From assembly GCA_000333855.2 (NCBI GenBank), contig CM007346.1, forward strand, positions 900,365 through 964,364: a stretch of DNA of 64,000 bases, written 5' to 3'. The position numbers and the translations under genes were made by a program. This document shows, in pieces, positions 26,529-36,926 of this stretch; position 1 is the stretch's first letter, and each line of letters opens with the position of its first letter. This DNA comes from Endotrypanum monterogeii (taxonomy: Eukaryota; Euglenozoa; Kinetoplastea; Trypanosomatida; Trypanosomatidae). The notes beneath the pieces were generated by a model. The model was not told the DNA's origin. It saw only the letters and a list, made by a program, of their open reading frames with translations, and did no database searches.

Positions 26529-26685
26529 CCTTGCACCGCCTGTAGCTGAGGTACATTCATCCGTCGCACCACGTGGCGCTTTTTCGCTGGATTTGACGAG
26601 TTTCTAACGCGTTTGACCCGTTGGTCTATCGGCTGTTGCCGCTGCTCATTTAAAAAAAAAAATTCCGTTTCGTGTCTTCACCGCC

Positions 26686-27366
26686 ATGTCCCTTGCTGTG
26701 CCTGCGCCTGCGCCGGGACCGCACACCGTGCCCAGCTTCTCCGGTCTTCATGGCGCTGTTCTGCAGCATATAAACTGCATGATTGCCTCAGGAAAATTCG
26801 ATACATTTTTTACGGCTCTCAAAGGGTTTCGAAACGGCGTTGTGTATGGAGCACGTGTCCGCGCCCCACACGCCCTTGTGCTGAACTTGGTGTGGAGCAA
26901 GTCGCCCTACAGTTCCATGCCGGCCAAAATCCTAAAGGTGACCAGTACGCATGCGCTCGGCCTCGGGTACAGCTCGGTTGTCTTCGCCATTGTGCGCGGA
27001 CTCCTGCGCCGTCTGCAAGGTGTGACGTACCCATGGCACAACGCGTTGGCGGGATTTTTGGTGGGCTTTCTCTTTTGGGGAGACCCAAACAACGGCGTCC
27101 ACATACAGATGATGATGTATATGCTCGCTCGCATCATATGTGCCATCTATCATTTGCTGGTGTCCAGGTGCCGCCTGTCTGTTCCGCCAGCGGCGTACCG
27201 CATGTATATGGGATGCCTGTGGTCTTTGGCGATTATGTTCCTTATGTACTCACCTGACGCGCTGCAATCCTCCATGATGCAGTCCCTCGAGTACATCTTC
27301 AGAGACAGTGGCAAGTACAGCAGCCTGTACGATCTCCTTGTGGTGAACTCCGCTGGCACTGGGTAG
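26686..27366 (+). CDS. PXMP4: PXMP4/PMP24-like peroxisomal (glycosomal) membrane protein
   Basis: A 226-residue protein of the Tim17/Tim22/Tim23/Pmp24 superfamily, closest by eye to peroxisomal membrane protein 4. Family landmarks are the K-G-F-R-N-G-V-V-Y-G segment with R-A-P-H-A-L (about residues 45-65), the T-Y-P-W-H-N-A-L-A-G-F segment around 114-124, and F-W-G-D-P-N-N-G followed by Q-M-M-M-Y-M-L-A-R around 130-150. Several hydrophobic segments fit a multi-pass membrane protein. In trypanosomatids peroxisomes are glycosomes, so a glycosomal membrane location is likely; this is inference, as no sorting signal was tested. The length is close to the vertebrate protein (about 212 aa). The biochemical role of PXMP4 is not well established in any organism. 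A competing overlapping frame from 26613 to 27257 is a shadow. Confidence 0.8.
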   Translation: MSLAVPAPAPGPHTVPSFSGLHGAVLQHINCMIASGKFDTFFTALKGFRNGVVYGARVRAPHALVLNLVWSKSPYSSMPAKILKVTSTHALGLGYSSVVFAIVRGLLRRLQGVTYPWHNALAGFLVGFLFWGDPNNGVHIQMMMYMLARIICAIYHLLVSRCRLSVPPAAYRMYMGCLWSLAIMFLMYSPDALQSSMMQSLEYIFRDSGKYSSLYDLLVVNSAGTG

Positions 27367-28318
27367 CTGCGTCGTTAGGCATATATAGTCGTCTGGAAAA
27401 AAAAAAGAAATTGTTCCTGCAAGGCTTCTTGAAGGCTACCACAGGCAACAAATAAGAAAAGAGGGGTAGAGGAGGAGGGCGATTGCCGTGGCGACACAGA
27501 AGACGTGAGCAAACTGATGCCTCCTGTGCACTTCTCATTTAAAAAAAAAATCTTTCGTTTTAGGTCTGGCAGACGTGGAGTATGTGAAGCAAGGGTGCAT
27601 ACAAACGTGATTACGAGCATCGAGAAAAAAGCTAAGACAGGTTGGGGACAGGGTGCGCTAGTGCAGTCCTCCTGACGCGCTCGCCACTATGACGTGTCTC
27701 ACCGATTTTCTTTGGCGAGTCCCTCTCCCTTCACCCCCCCCCCCCCCCTCCCACTTGTTCATCGCTCGAAGGGTCTCCATCCTCTTCGAAATATTCGCTA
27801 ATACGGCTGGTGACTCGTTATGAAAAAAAAAAATTATCTCGTATGCCACACCACTTGCGCCTATGGCATCGGCTCCCCCCCCCTCCTACCTCCCTGTAAT
27901 GTTGCGTCATTTTGCATTTTTATATACACTTCAGCTGTCCTCCCTCAGACGCTGCGCCATGATCGCATTTCGCGTCTTGGACACTTATCGCCGCTCTTTC
28001 TCTTCTCTTTTTTCCTTCTACCACCCCCTGCGAGTCTCATTTTATCTCCTCTGGCGGGTAGGGCGGTCTCTAGATTCGCAAAAAAAAAAAAGCATTTCGT
28101 TAGCACACACACACACACATATATACACACACACAGGAAAAAAAAACATTTTCGCTGGATCGAAAGTGTACATACAACCTGACAAACGTGTTTTCTCGAG
28201 CACCATCACCTTCAAGGTTGTTCGTTGAGGTCTGAGGGCGTCTCGAATCGTTTGTGCTCCCCCTTTCTTCCTCCTCTTCCTGAGAGTTACTCCTCTTTGT
28301 TTTGCATCGGCACTGTCC
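27367..28318 (+). other. Intergenic region, PXMP4-like to 28319 gene
   Basis: No gene seen. It holds A runs near 27396, 27541 and 27822, a C run near 27736-27749, (CA)n/(TA)n near 28106-28135 and the pyrimidine tract before the next gene. Confidence 0.7.
28283..28284 (+). promoter_or_regulatory. Candidate spliced-leader acceptor AG, 28319 gene
   Basis: A dense pyrimidine tract at 28256-28281 is followed at once by AG. The leader would be 34 bases and the first ATG after it is the annotated start. Confidence 0.5.
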
Positions 28319-29647
28319 ATGTCACTTGCGGAGGTGCATCGTTTGCAGGGATTGGTGCTGAAGGTGCCGACCAAGGAAAGCTACGATGCCCTTGTTTCAG
28401 AGGAGCTTCTCTTCGTGGAGCAACAGCTGCGCGACAGACAGGAGGCAGAGGAGCGCACCACAGCGGCGCAGCAGGAGGCGGCGCGACTGCGAGATGAAAT
28501 GGAAGAGTTGCGTCGCCGGAGCCTTTCCTCACCCTCTGATCTATCGGCGAGTGAGCACGAGGACTATTGCAAAAACTGGACATCACTTCTCAAGGAGTTC
28601 GGTATGCGCAAGGAGATTCTTTCCTTTTTGCTGTCGTACTCTGCCGAAGACTTCAGGTTGGCGGAGCTGAGCATCGTCTCCCACTGGCTGGATACCTGGA
28701 CAACGTTTTTCGCGTCTGCCGAGGCGGCTGTACGGGCGTTGAAAACAATTGAGCGGGGGTCAGCGAATGCCAAAACTCTGCCTCCGACTCGGATTCTGTA
28801 CGACGCACTGGATGAGGTCTGCCGATTGCAGCTGCAGGCTCGCACGCTTGTGGGTCGCGAGCGTTATCGCCGTAGTGCCTCTAGCGAGGAGTTTGTTGAG
28901 GATTTCATGGACAGCCAGCAGCAGCTGCAGGAGTGGTGCCGTAAACAGCGGGAAACATTGGCGGAGCTTACATCTTTAGAGGACCTCATTGAGTTCAACA
29001 ATTCGTTTCACTCTAATGTGTCCGTGATGGACAGCAATTTTCTTGTTCTCATGGAGCAGAGTGAAGCACTCATGGAACAAGTGCGGGTGCAGGACGCGCT
29101 TCAAGACGTTCACCGTGAGTGGATCATGCTGACACTCGAGACGTACAATAAAATTCAAAGTGCCACCTCGCAGGCCCATGCAGAAAGCTCCGTGGAGGAA
29201 CATTGCGCGAATTGGACCGCAAACATGTCACCGCAGCTTCATCGTCTGCTCGTGCTCGCGCACAAATGTCTTGCAGAGGACAAGAGTGATGACGAGGCAA
29301 GACAGCTGGCGACAAGGTGCGCGGGTTTGCTAAAGGAGCATGATGCACATGACATCGTGTGTACGCACCTTACGGACTTCACAGTGCGTGAGGACTGCGT
29401 GAGGCCCCACTCAGACGCCTTGAGTGCGGAGTTGCAGTCGTCCCTCGCAGCGACCGTGCTGTCATTCCCGTACTACGACGCAGCGGCGGGGCAGTCGGAT
29501 TTCAAAGGCCGCGTGGAGGAGCTACAGGAGTGGATCGACGTCAAATCGCAGAAGGGCACGTATGTGAAGCTGCTGGAGCGCCTAGAGATGACTAAAGCTC
29601 TGGTCCAGGATCACGCGGATGTACTGTTTCCTGAGGAGACATTGTAG
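28319..29647 (+). CDS. Conserved-looking hypothetical protein with N-terminal coiled coil
   Basis: A 442-residue acidic protein that I do not recognise. Residues about 35-75 are rich in Glu, Arg, Gln and Ala with heptad-like spacing, suggesting a coiled coil. The rest looks all-helical, with regular Leu/Ala spacing and few Gly or Pro, and holds several Trp-centred helices (for example around residues 120-135 and 400-410). No catalytic, zinc-binding or membrane motifs are seen. The start is supported by a pyrimidine tract and AG only 34 bases upstream. The helical, Leu-rich build would suit a subunit of a tethering or cytoskeletal complex, but nothing identifies one. It is a real gene by length, context and the absence of low-complexity sequence. 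Confidence 0.75.
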   Translation: MSLAEVHRLQGLVLKVPTKESYDALVSEELLFVEQQLRDRQEAEERTTAAQQEAARLRDEMEELRRRSLSSPSDLSASEHEDYCKNWTSLLKEFGMRKEILSFLLSYSAEDFRLAELSIVSHWLDTWTTFFASAEAAVRALKTIERGSANAKTLPPTRILYDALDEVCRLQLQARTLVGRERYRRSASSEEFVEDFMDSQQQLQEWCRKQRETLAELTSLEDLIEFNNSFHSNVSVMDSNFLVLMEQSEALMEQVRVQDALQDVHREWIMLTLETYNKIQSATSQAHAESSVEEHCANWTANMSPQLHRLLVLAHKCLAEDKSDDEARQLATRCAGLLKEHDAHDIVCTHLTDFTVREDCVRPHSDALSAELQSSLAATVLSFPYYDAAAGQSDFKGRVEELQEWIDVKSQKGTYVKLLERLEMTKALVQDHADVLFPEETL

Positions 29648-29720
29648 AGGTGCGACGCATCGTCAAGCGGGTATGAGGACAGCGGTGTTTTCAGTGAAGA
29701 AGGCGCTGCCCAGGCGCGAG

Positions 29721-29772
29721 TGCACACACACACACAAAAAAAAAAAAAAAAGAATGTGTGTGTGTGTGTGCA
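29721..29772 (+). repeat. Perfect CA/TG inverted repeat with poly(A) loop
   Basis: The 16-base left arm at 29721-29736 (TG then seven CA) is the exact reverse complement of the right arm at 29757-29772. The 20-base loop is almost all A. It starts 73 bases after the stop of the preceding gene, so it could fold as a hairpin in that gene's 3' UTR. Confidence 0.8.
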
Positions 29773-30912
29773 GGAAAGAGAAAAAGAGAGATCTCCGCGT
29801 TAGTCCCGTGATTACGTTTTTCTCCCGATGCGACCCTGTTTTAGCATTTCTTTCCCTCCCTCCTCGCTTTTCTGGGCTCCACTCTCTGTAGTTTCTTTCT
29901 ATCTCGGTATCTCTCTCTCTTGGTAAGGGAGGGGGAGGGGTTGGTAAGCGCCACATGAGAGCTGTTTTGCATTTTGTGTTTCGATTTTATCTCGCTCATT
30001 TTTATTTATTTATTTGTGCGCGCTCGTTCTTGCGGTGCCTTCATGTGATTTCTTCTTCACGTGCTTCGTGTGCTTTTACGTATTAGAGCGACTAGGGGGG
30101 TTGAGGATTATGGGCGTCACTCCGGCTGTGACGCGTTTGGCCTCGCATCCCATACGCGGTGCGTCTTCGCTCTTCCCAATTTCTTCTTTCCGTGTAGGAG
30201 CTCATAACGCACGCACGTGCGTTAGTCAGCGTCGCTGGTAGTGCTACTGGCATGGGGAGGGGAGGGAAGGAGAGGAGAGGAGGGCTGAGATGCAGAGGTA
30301 CGAATAAAAAAAAGGATAAAACTCTATCGAACGAGGGCCTGTGCCTCACCAAGAAAAGAGAAAAAACAAAAGAGGGAGGATGTCTCACCACGACACAATT
30401 GACCACCCCCACTAGAGGTGGAACTGCTCTCTGGGATGCACGCACTCACCTTAAAATTTAACATATTCTGGTGTCGTCGCGTATTCGGTGTAGGGACGAA
30501 TGCTCTGCCGTTTCATACACTCTGCAATTATTCATGCGTCTGCATATTTGATGTTTTTACTTCTTCCAAGCGCGCAGTATGATCGATGGCCTCCCTTCAG
30601 CACCTCCGGCTCCCCCGGCCCTTTGTTTTTCTGCCCTGAACTCACGACTTCTTTTCTTCTCTCCCCCTCCTGTAGAAATAAAAATCGTCTTCGCCATCTG
30701 TGTGCTACGCAGTGCCCCCCTCCCCCTCCCCCCCTCCCGTGTGGCTTTCAGCGGTGCGCTGGCTGTACTTCAAATAGAGCCCCCGCCTCCTTTCACCCTT
30801 CCTTTGTTTCCTCCCCTCCTCGTTGCGAAGTTGTTGGCTGCAGCGTTGAAGGAGTGCATCACAGATCAGCCGGTTTTCTCCCCCCCTCTTTCCTTTGCTC
30901 GTTGGCGGATAT

Positions 30913-30914
30913 AG
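30913..30914 (+). promoter_or_regulatory. Candidate spliced-leader acceptor AG for the MATH/BTB gene
   Basis: This is the first AG after the pyrimidine tract at 30874-30900. It gives a 61-base leader in which the annotated start is the first ATG. Confidence 0.5.
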
Positions 30915-30975
30915 CTAATAGCCAACGCGGCACCAAACTAGACTACTCTGCAAGGGTCCTAGCTAGAGTCTCACA

Positions 30976-32895
30976 ATGGAGTCGGTAGATGCGGTGGAGA
31001 TCTTCTCAGAAGGTAGCGCTCGTTATCGCTACCGCGTTCCGGTAAGCGTGCTTCGCGAGCTGCAGTACGAGGGATCACGCTACAGCGCTCAGTTTAACGT
31101 TGGTGGATGGTTTTGGCGTTTCCATATCCAAGAGCGAGTCGCAGATGGTCAGCGCTTCTTGGCGCTTCACTTGCAGAGCTGTACACCAGGCGCTGTCTCG
31201 GTTCACTTCAAGCTTACCGCCGTGTGCATGCGTGACCCGCTGCAATCGCGCAGTAAGACGTTCAACTGCACCTTCAAGAAGGCTGGAAGTGCGTGGGGCC
31301 TTCATCAGTTCATTCTCATGGAGCAACTGCTGCATCCCGACAGCGGGTTCGTATACACAGTGCAGGAGACGGGCACCCGTTGTGTGGACTTCGAGGTAGT
31401 ACTACAAGTGGAGAATTACGCCGGCAACGAGCGGGCACCGCCGGTGCGCAGTGCGACGCGTTCTGTTACCCCAACCCGTAGTCTCATCGGCGCTGGTAGT
31501 GTGGTCATGAACGGTGACCGGATATCGCCAAGCCGAGGTGCTAGCGCGCGACCTGTTGGCGGCCGTGGCCCTGGCCCATCAGCTGGGCTCTACAGTAGAA
31601 CATCGTCGCCAGGCCGATCAGCTGCTGGCGCGCTCATTCCAGTAGAGGGCAGCATGGACCGACGTGGCGGGAGTGTGGCGGTGAGACCGCGTCGCGGGTT
31701 GTACGAGGACCCGAACGGTCGCCAGGTGGGGGTGATGGACAACGACTTTGCGGGCAGTGCTGGCGGTAGTCGAGCACCCGGTGGGGCCTATGTGCGCGCA
31801 ACGCTCACCTACCCTTTCGAGCACCTGGAAAGCCTCTGCGACATGAGCTTTGATGTCCAGGGCGTCCGCGTCAAAGCTCACCGTTGTGTGATTGGAGCGC
31901 GCATGCAGCCGCTGCTTCCTGAGCAGATGCTGCCGTTGCAGGTCGGCTGTATTGTAGCCATTGCAGTCCCTCTTGACGTGTTCACGACGTTCCTGCGATA
32001 TGTGTACACGGAGGAGTGTCCCGAGTCGGGTACGTTGCCTCCGGAGTCGCTGCTGGATCTGTACTTACTGGCGGCGGCCTGTGAATTCAACGATCTCAGC
32101 GTAGTATGCATTCGCCTTGTCCGCCCGCTCCTTACGGTAGAGAACATACTACCTATAGTGCTGACACGCTATAATGCCGCCGATGAAGTGCTCACCTCCC
32201 TTTACCTCCACGTGCTGCTGGATAACTACGATATTCTCATCCAGGACCGTCAATTCGAAGAGATGCCGGGTCACCTTTTCCGTCGTCTCTCACTCATTCT
32301 GTATCGCAAGGAGCCAGTGCCAAACGCACCGATCCCGGCCATGAAGAATACACTGGGGAAGCAGCTTGCATGGCTAGCGGAGTCGGGTGAGTACAGCGAC
32401 TTTGAATGGGTAGTGGGGCCGCATAAGTACGCGGTGCATGCCCACCGCTACATCCTCGCTTCCCGATCTGTGCTCTTTTCTCAAGCGATGAACCAACGTA
32501 GCCCAGCACCACTCCCCTCCTTCTCTACCTGCGAGTTCGACTTCTCACTGCGCAGTTGGCATAAACTGCTGATGGGAATGTACCGACGCTACCTCGACAC
32601 CACACGCGATATTTCTGCTGAGGATATCGCCATTATATTCAAAATGCAACAGGTACTCATAATGGACGGCCACCTAAAGCGCGAGGCGGATGAGGCGTTC
32701 ACAAACACGAACGCGTTGCGTCTCCTGATTTTTGCCGTGAAGCATCAAATACCCGAGTTACACGAGCGCGCCATCGGCTACGTGGCGAACAACTTCAATG
32801 CGATGGTTCGAAGCGATCCGCAGGTCTGGGAGTTGATCAGTGAGCTGCCCCAGGCCGCTGTGGTATCGCTTTTCCGAACGGTGACAGAGCACTAA
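30976..32895 (+). CDS. MATH-like protein with two BTB/POZ domains
   Basis: A 639-residue protein. Residues about 10-150 resemble a MATH (TRAF-like) domain: F-N-V-G-G-W-F-W-R-F-H-I, then a L-x-L-x-L-x-S strand and a closing F-E-V-V-L-x-V-E-N strand. A Gly/Arg/Ser/Pro-rich linker at about 150-275 looks disordered. A first BTB domain starts near residue 282 (D-M-S-F-D-V...V-K-A-H-R-C-V-I-G-A-R) and a second near 471 (Y-S-D-F-E-W-V-V...V-H-A-H-R-Y-I-L-A-S-R-S). Both keep the H-R-x-x-L/I-x-x-R core. MATH-BTB proteins in other eukaryotes bring substrates to Cullin-3 ubiquitin ligases, MATH binding the substrate and BTB the cullin. Whether this one binds a cullin cannot be read from sequence. Two BTB domains behind one MATH-like domain is an uncommon layout. 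Confidence 0.8.
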   Translation: MESVDAVEIFSEGSARYRYRVPVSVLRELQYEGSRYSAQFNVGGWFWRFHIQERVADGQRFLALHLQSCTPGAVSVHFKLTAVCMRDPLQSRSKTFNCTFKKAGSAWGLHQFILMEQLLHPDSGFVYTVQETGTRCVDFEVVLQVENYAGNERAPPVRSATRSVTPTRSLIGAGSVVMNGDRISPSRGASARPVGGRGPGPSAGLYSRTSSPGRSAAGALIPVEGSMDRRGGSVAVRPRRGLYEDPNGRQVGVMDNDFAGSAGGSRAPGGAYVRATLTYPFEHLESLCDMSFDVQGVRVKAHRCVIGARMQPLLPEQMLPLQVGCIVAIAVPLDVFTTFLRYVYTEECPESGTLPPESLLDLYLLAAACEFNDLSVVCIRLVRPLLTVENILPIVLTRYNAADEVLTSLYLHVLLDNYDILIQDRQFEEMPGHLFRRLSLILYRKEPVPNAPIPAMKNTLGKQLAWLAESGEYSDFEWVVGPHKYAVHAHRYILASRSVLFSQAMNQRSPAPLPSFSTCEFDFSLRSWHKLLMGMYRRYLDTTRDISAEDIAIIFKMQQVLIMDGHLKREADEAFTNTNALRLLIFAVKHQIPELHERAIGYVANNFNAMVRSDPQVWELISELPQAAVVSLFRTVTEH

Positions 32896-35094
32896 TCCTG
32901 GCAGGAAAGTTCGCTATTTTGACGTTTTCTTGGACGACTGGTGTGTACCGTGTGTTCGGGGGAGGGAGACAGGGAGAGGGGGGCCACTGCCTGGTTTCAG
33001 AACGGATATTTTTCTTCTCTGGGGCATCCCTGTCGCCAAAACAGGTTTTTTTTTTCTGTCGCTTCTACACAAAGAGAGACTCATCTCGACGGGAGTATCA
33101 ATGGCATTTGGCCTACTTGTACCCACATTCGATTTTTGTTTTTACGGTGTTGTCTCGACGTCGTTGTGCATGAAATGAATGTGCCACTCCATGCTGATGC
33201 ACTGCTGTTTTGTTTCTATTTTTTTTTTTTTGGAGGGGGGGGGTGCATGTGCATGTCCAATGTCTTCTTTGGGTGTGTTAGTCACCCTTCATGGTGCACC
33301 CCGTCGCATCGTTTGTTTGTACTCGCATCACTGCCGTCTCTATTGCCGTGTGTTCGTGTGTGAAGGTGTATGAGCTTCCGTCGGATTACCTGCGTGGTGC
33401 TCTTGTTTTCTTCACGTTTGACGTGTGACCGACAATCAACTTACGTGAGACACCTCAGTGCAGGTGGTAGGATCTATGTGTATGTGTGTGTTTGTGTGTA
33501 TGGGGAGAGGCGCTCAGTACTCACTTGCTGTGGAAAGGTAAGCAACTGTGATTCCCTTGCGAACATCTCATAGATGTTTCTCATGAGAGAGTTGTGTGAC
33601 ACGAATTTGTGGAGGTTGGATTTTTTTTTGTCCAGCTCTGATGGCATTCATGCCCTGAAGGGGAGGGCTGGGGGGGCGCCAAGAGGCAAAGCAGCCAGGG
33701 CTCGCCACTGCAATAGTTACTGCTCATGTTCTACACAGAAAGCTATGGCGACTAGTGCAGGCCCTCACCCAGGCCCCAAGGGTCCGTGGCAGGGGTGGCT
33801 GAGGCATTCCATGATATACGAGAGTTGGGCACCAGTAAAGTGGGTGCTGTTATCGGAGGTGTGTGTGCACGTTGGTTGATGGACAGAGCTTAGAGAAGTA
33901 TGCTGTTGGTGCCCCAGCGTGTGTGTAGCTACGGACTGATCTCCAGTAGGTGGTTGCTCAGTGTTGAGACAAGGGTGTAGTGACGGTTGTGTGTCGAGCG
34001 TGATGTACACCTCTCCCCTGTCGCTGTTTTCTTGCCTCATGGAAGCCGTTGACTCCCCCATATAATGAGAGGTTGAATACACACGTGACATCTTCATACT
34101 CATTTTGTGCTCGCGCGCACGCGTGTGTGTGTGTACGGCTAGTGGGAGAGAGTGGATGTGTGTGGGTGAGGTCCATAACAGTTTTCTATTCCCTCCCTTT
34201 CACTAATCTGAAGTGTCACATCGATGCACCACCATTGCGTCCTTCGCCGTTTTTTTTTTCTCTCTCGCACACCTCGTGTGTTTTTCTGCGTGTGCTTCTG
34301 GCTGCTCGGGAAGAAGAAATCTCGCTCTCTCCCTCTCCCTCCCTCCCACCAACACTATCCTTTTTTTTTGGTAGCCAGAGGAGCCAGCGCCACCCCTGTT
34401 TTTTTTTTTTTTCTAATCCTCACCTTTATTTTTGTTGTGTACGTATAGATCGCGTGCTAGAGTCTACAGGAGTGAACTCCTCTTCATTCTTCTTTATTAC
34501 GCCATGGTGTGCCGGGAGCACCAAGAGGCAGCCGCTGTGACGCCCTGGGCTGCGCTTCAGCCAAGCGGAGTCCCCGTACCCCACAGGCGATGAGCTCGCT
34601 GGGTCTTGCTTGTTCACTTCACCCCCTTCTTCGCCATTGTATCAAAAGGCTGTCTTTCGTATCGGCGGAAAGCGGCGTGTCAATGTGATAAGGATGGATG
34701 CAACTGTGCATGTGTGCGCATGGGGTGGCAGTGACAGTGCATACCCGCTTCCTTTTTTTTTTCTCACTTCAAAGATTTCCGTAGTTCGCAGGTGCGTGGT
34801 GCTGTGCTGTTTTCCCGTCGTTTGCCTCGCTCACCTTCACCCAGAGCGCAGCAGCGATCCTTTGAGTAATGACTCTTCTCTACAAAATTCTTCCTTTGCC
34901 TGAACCTATTCGCGGCTTCTGCTCTGATCGGATCATACCATACGGGAATAGGCACTACGTAGCTCCCAACACATCTGCTTCAATCATCGGCGTCATATAC
35001 GCAGATGGAGCGAGCACATCAACCCACGTCAAGACGCGTGTTCAAGTAGTTCCATGTTCGCTTATCAATACACACACGCACACATATACCTATA

Positions 35095-35133
<39 letters not shown>

Positions 35134-35151
35134 TCGTCCGTATATATATAG

Positions 35152-35180
35152 NNNNNNNNNNNNNNNNNNNNNNNNNNNNN
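35152..35180. other. Assembly gap (29 N)
   Basis: Twenty-nine undetermined bases between a (TA)n tract ending near 35130 and an A/C/G/T low-complexity stretch from 35181. The true gap length is unknown, so spacing across the 32896-36942 intergenic region is unreliable. Confidence 0.99.
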
Positions 35181-35280
35181 ACGTACGGTAACGTAACGGT
35201 TCGTACGTTACGTACGTACGTTCTACGTCGTACTACGTACTACTACTACACACACACACATACACTACTACATATACTAC

Positions 35281-35316
<36 letters not shown>
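35181..35316. repeat. ACGT-type low-complexity tract, (CA)n and (TA)n beside the gap
   Basis: Irregular repeats of ACGT, TACG and TACT run from 35181 to about 35250, then a short CA run, then (TA)n at 35284-35316. The ACGT part is strongly self-complementary, a likely reason for the failed assembly next to it. Confidence 0.75.
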
Positions 35317-35322
<6 letters not shown>

Positions 35323-36355
35323 TCCCTGTGCAAAGGCACAATTTTTTTTTCCCTTCTCGCTCCCTCCCACATACGAGAGATGATCTGAAGGCCTCGTTCC
35401 CCCTTGACTTCTCAACGCTGCTCAAATCTCTGATACCTCTGTTTGACGCCCTCAGGCCGAGGGTCCGCTTCGGAGGACTGGGGCCAAGGACAGTGTAATG
35501 CAGGGCGGCGTGACCACATATTTCTCCACAATAGAGAAGGATGTGGTCATGCGACAAGGACTCGGACACTTTGTTTCCTAATCGATTTCCCCTCCTCCTC
35601 TTTTGTGCGTGACATGAGGACTGGTGGGATGGGAAAATCTTACAGGTGAGCAGCCTCGTCCCGAGTCTGTTCCGCGCACGAAATGAGAACACGAGAACAT
35701 TTCCACTCTTGCGTCTTGGGGTCGAGCGGCAGGTGGCGGCGCTGGCGGTGATCCACGTGTATCTCGGCGGTTGACTCTTGATCAATGCACGTACGCCTGT
35801 GCGCTTCCCCCGAATGTCACTTCAGGTATACAGATATTTTAGTAGTCCTACCTCGACTAAGCGCGCCTCTGAGAGTCAACGCCCTGCCGTTCCTCACTCT
35901 CTTTTTTATTCTCTCCAGTTTCGAGGTTGTGCACCAGGATCCGCACTACTGAAGGTCTGTACATGATTCGCGCGTGTGTGTGTGTGTGTGTGTGGTGATG
36001 GGGAAAGGAGGAAGGGAGGACAGGGGACGTGCGGTGGCCCTGGTGAGAAGTAGAGATGGTGAACAAGCCAAGGCCCTGGTGGGTGTGCTTGCTCGCGATT
36101 CTTCGACCCCGTGGCAACTGGTCAAGTTCCTGCCTCTCCCTTTTCTACTTCCCCCGGCCTCTCCGTGATGAGTTTCACACAGTGCACACTGTTTCTATCG
36201 ACAAGGTAGTGTTTTTTTTTCTTCACCGTAAGCGTGCCGCCGCTTGACGCTTCCGCTGATCTTTTTGCTGGCGTGCAGTCGCACTGCTTGTCTTTTTTCC
36301 CCACTGTCAGGACTTACTAAACCCTCTTCGGATTTCAGAGGAATCTTTAGCACCT

Positions 36356-36386
<31 letters not shown>

Positions 36387-36802
36387 TACATACCGAGAGT
36401 GTGAGAGAGAGTGGTTTGAAAGATGTGCACATCCACACGATCGAATCAAATCTGCCACCACGCAAAGGAGTTAGACGACTAACAATGCAAACGCAACAAA
36501 ACACCTCCGCCTGTTGACATGGAGACGCCTTGCCCTTCTACTTATCTCTCCCTTTTTTCCTTTACTACTTTCTCTATGCTTTTTGTTTCGATCACCCCTT
36601 CCTTACCTGAAGTCGCTATCTTACCTGGAAGGCAATACCGTGTTCGTATGTGGAGGACGCACCTCTACACCTCAGAACGAAAATAGATGACTGCGACGTC
36701 ATAGACAGTGGTATCACGCAATATAGAATGCATAGAATACGCACACACATACACACACACACACATACACATACTTCTCTGCTTTCTTTTTTCCCTCTCT
36801 TC

Positions 36803-36804
36803 AG
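36803..36804 (+). promoter_or_regulatory. Candidate spliced-leader acceptor AG for the pseudokinase gene
   Basis: A pyrimidine tract at 36782-36802 ends directly in CAG. A second pyrimidine stretch ends in AG near 36842-36843. Either gives a leader containing the out-of-frame ATG at 36927. Confidence 0.5.
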
Positions 36805-36926
36805 CTCACTTCCTTTCGTTCCCTTCCTCTCTCCCTCCTCCAGAATCACCTCGATCGAGTGGAGGCTGCATCGAGACAAAAAGGGGGCAGAGGAGGATCA
36901 GGGGTGACGTTGGCGCTGAAGGGGGT

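Larger units (their letters stand above)
26079..26685 (+). other. Intergenic region, MCM10 to PXMP4-like gene
   Basis: No gene seen. It has the G-quadruplex motif at 26127-26154, pyrimidine-rich sequence around 26340-26500 and an A run near 26651-26661 close to the next start. Confidence 0.7.
29648..30975 (+). other. Intergenic region, 28319 gene to MATH/BTB gene
   Basis: No gene seen. It holds the CA/TG hairpin at 29721-29772, a purine-rich stretch at 30250-30380 and mixed pyrimidine-rich sequence from 30590 to 30900. Confidence 0.65.

Noticed and set aside
26613..27257. A 214-codon frame overlapping the PXMP4-like gene.
   Set aside because: The alternative frame at 26686-27366 matches the PXMP4 family along its whole length; this one matches nothing and starts with low-complexity sequence.
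34869..35498. A 209-codon frame.
   Set aside because: It is translated through the N gap and TA/CA repeats, so its continuity is meaningless.
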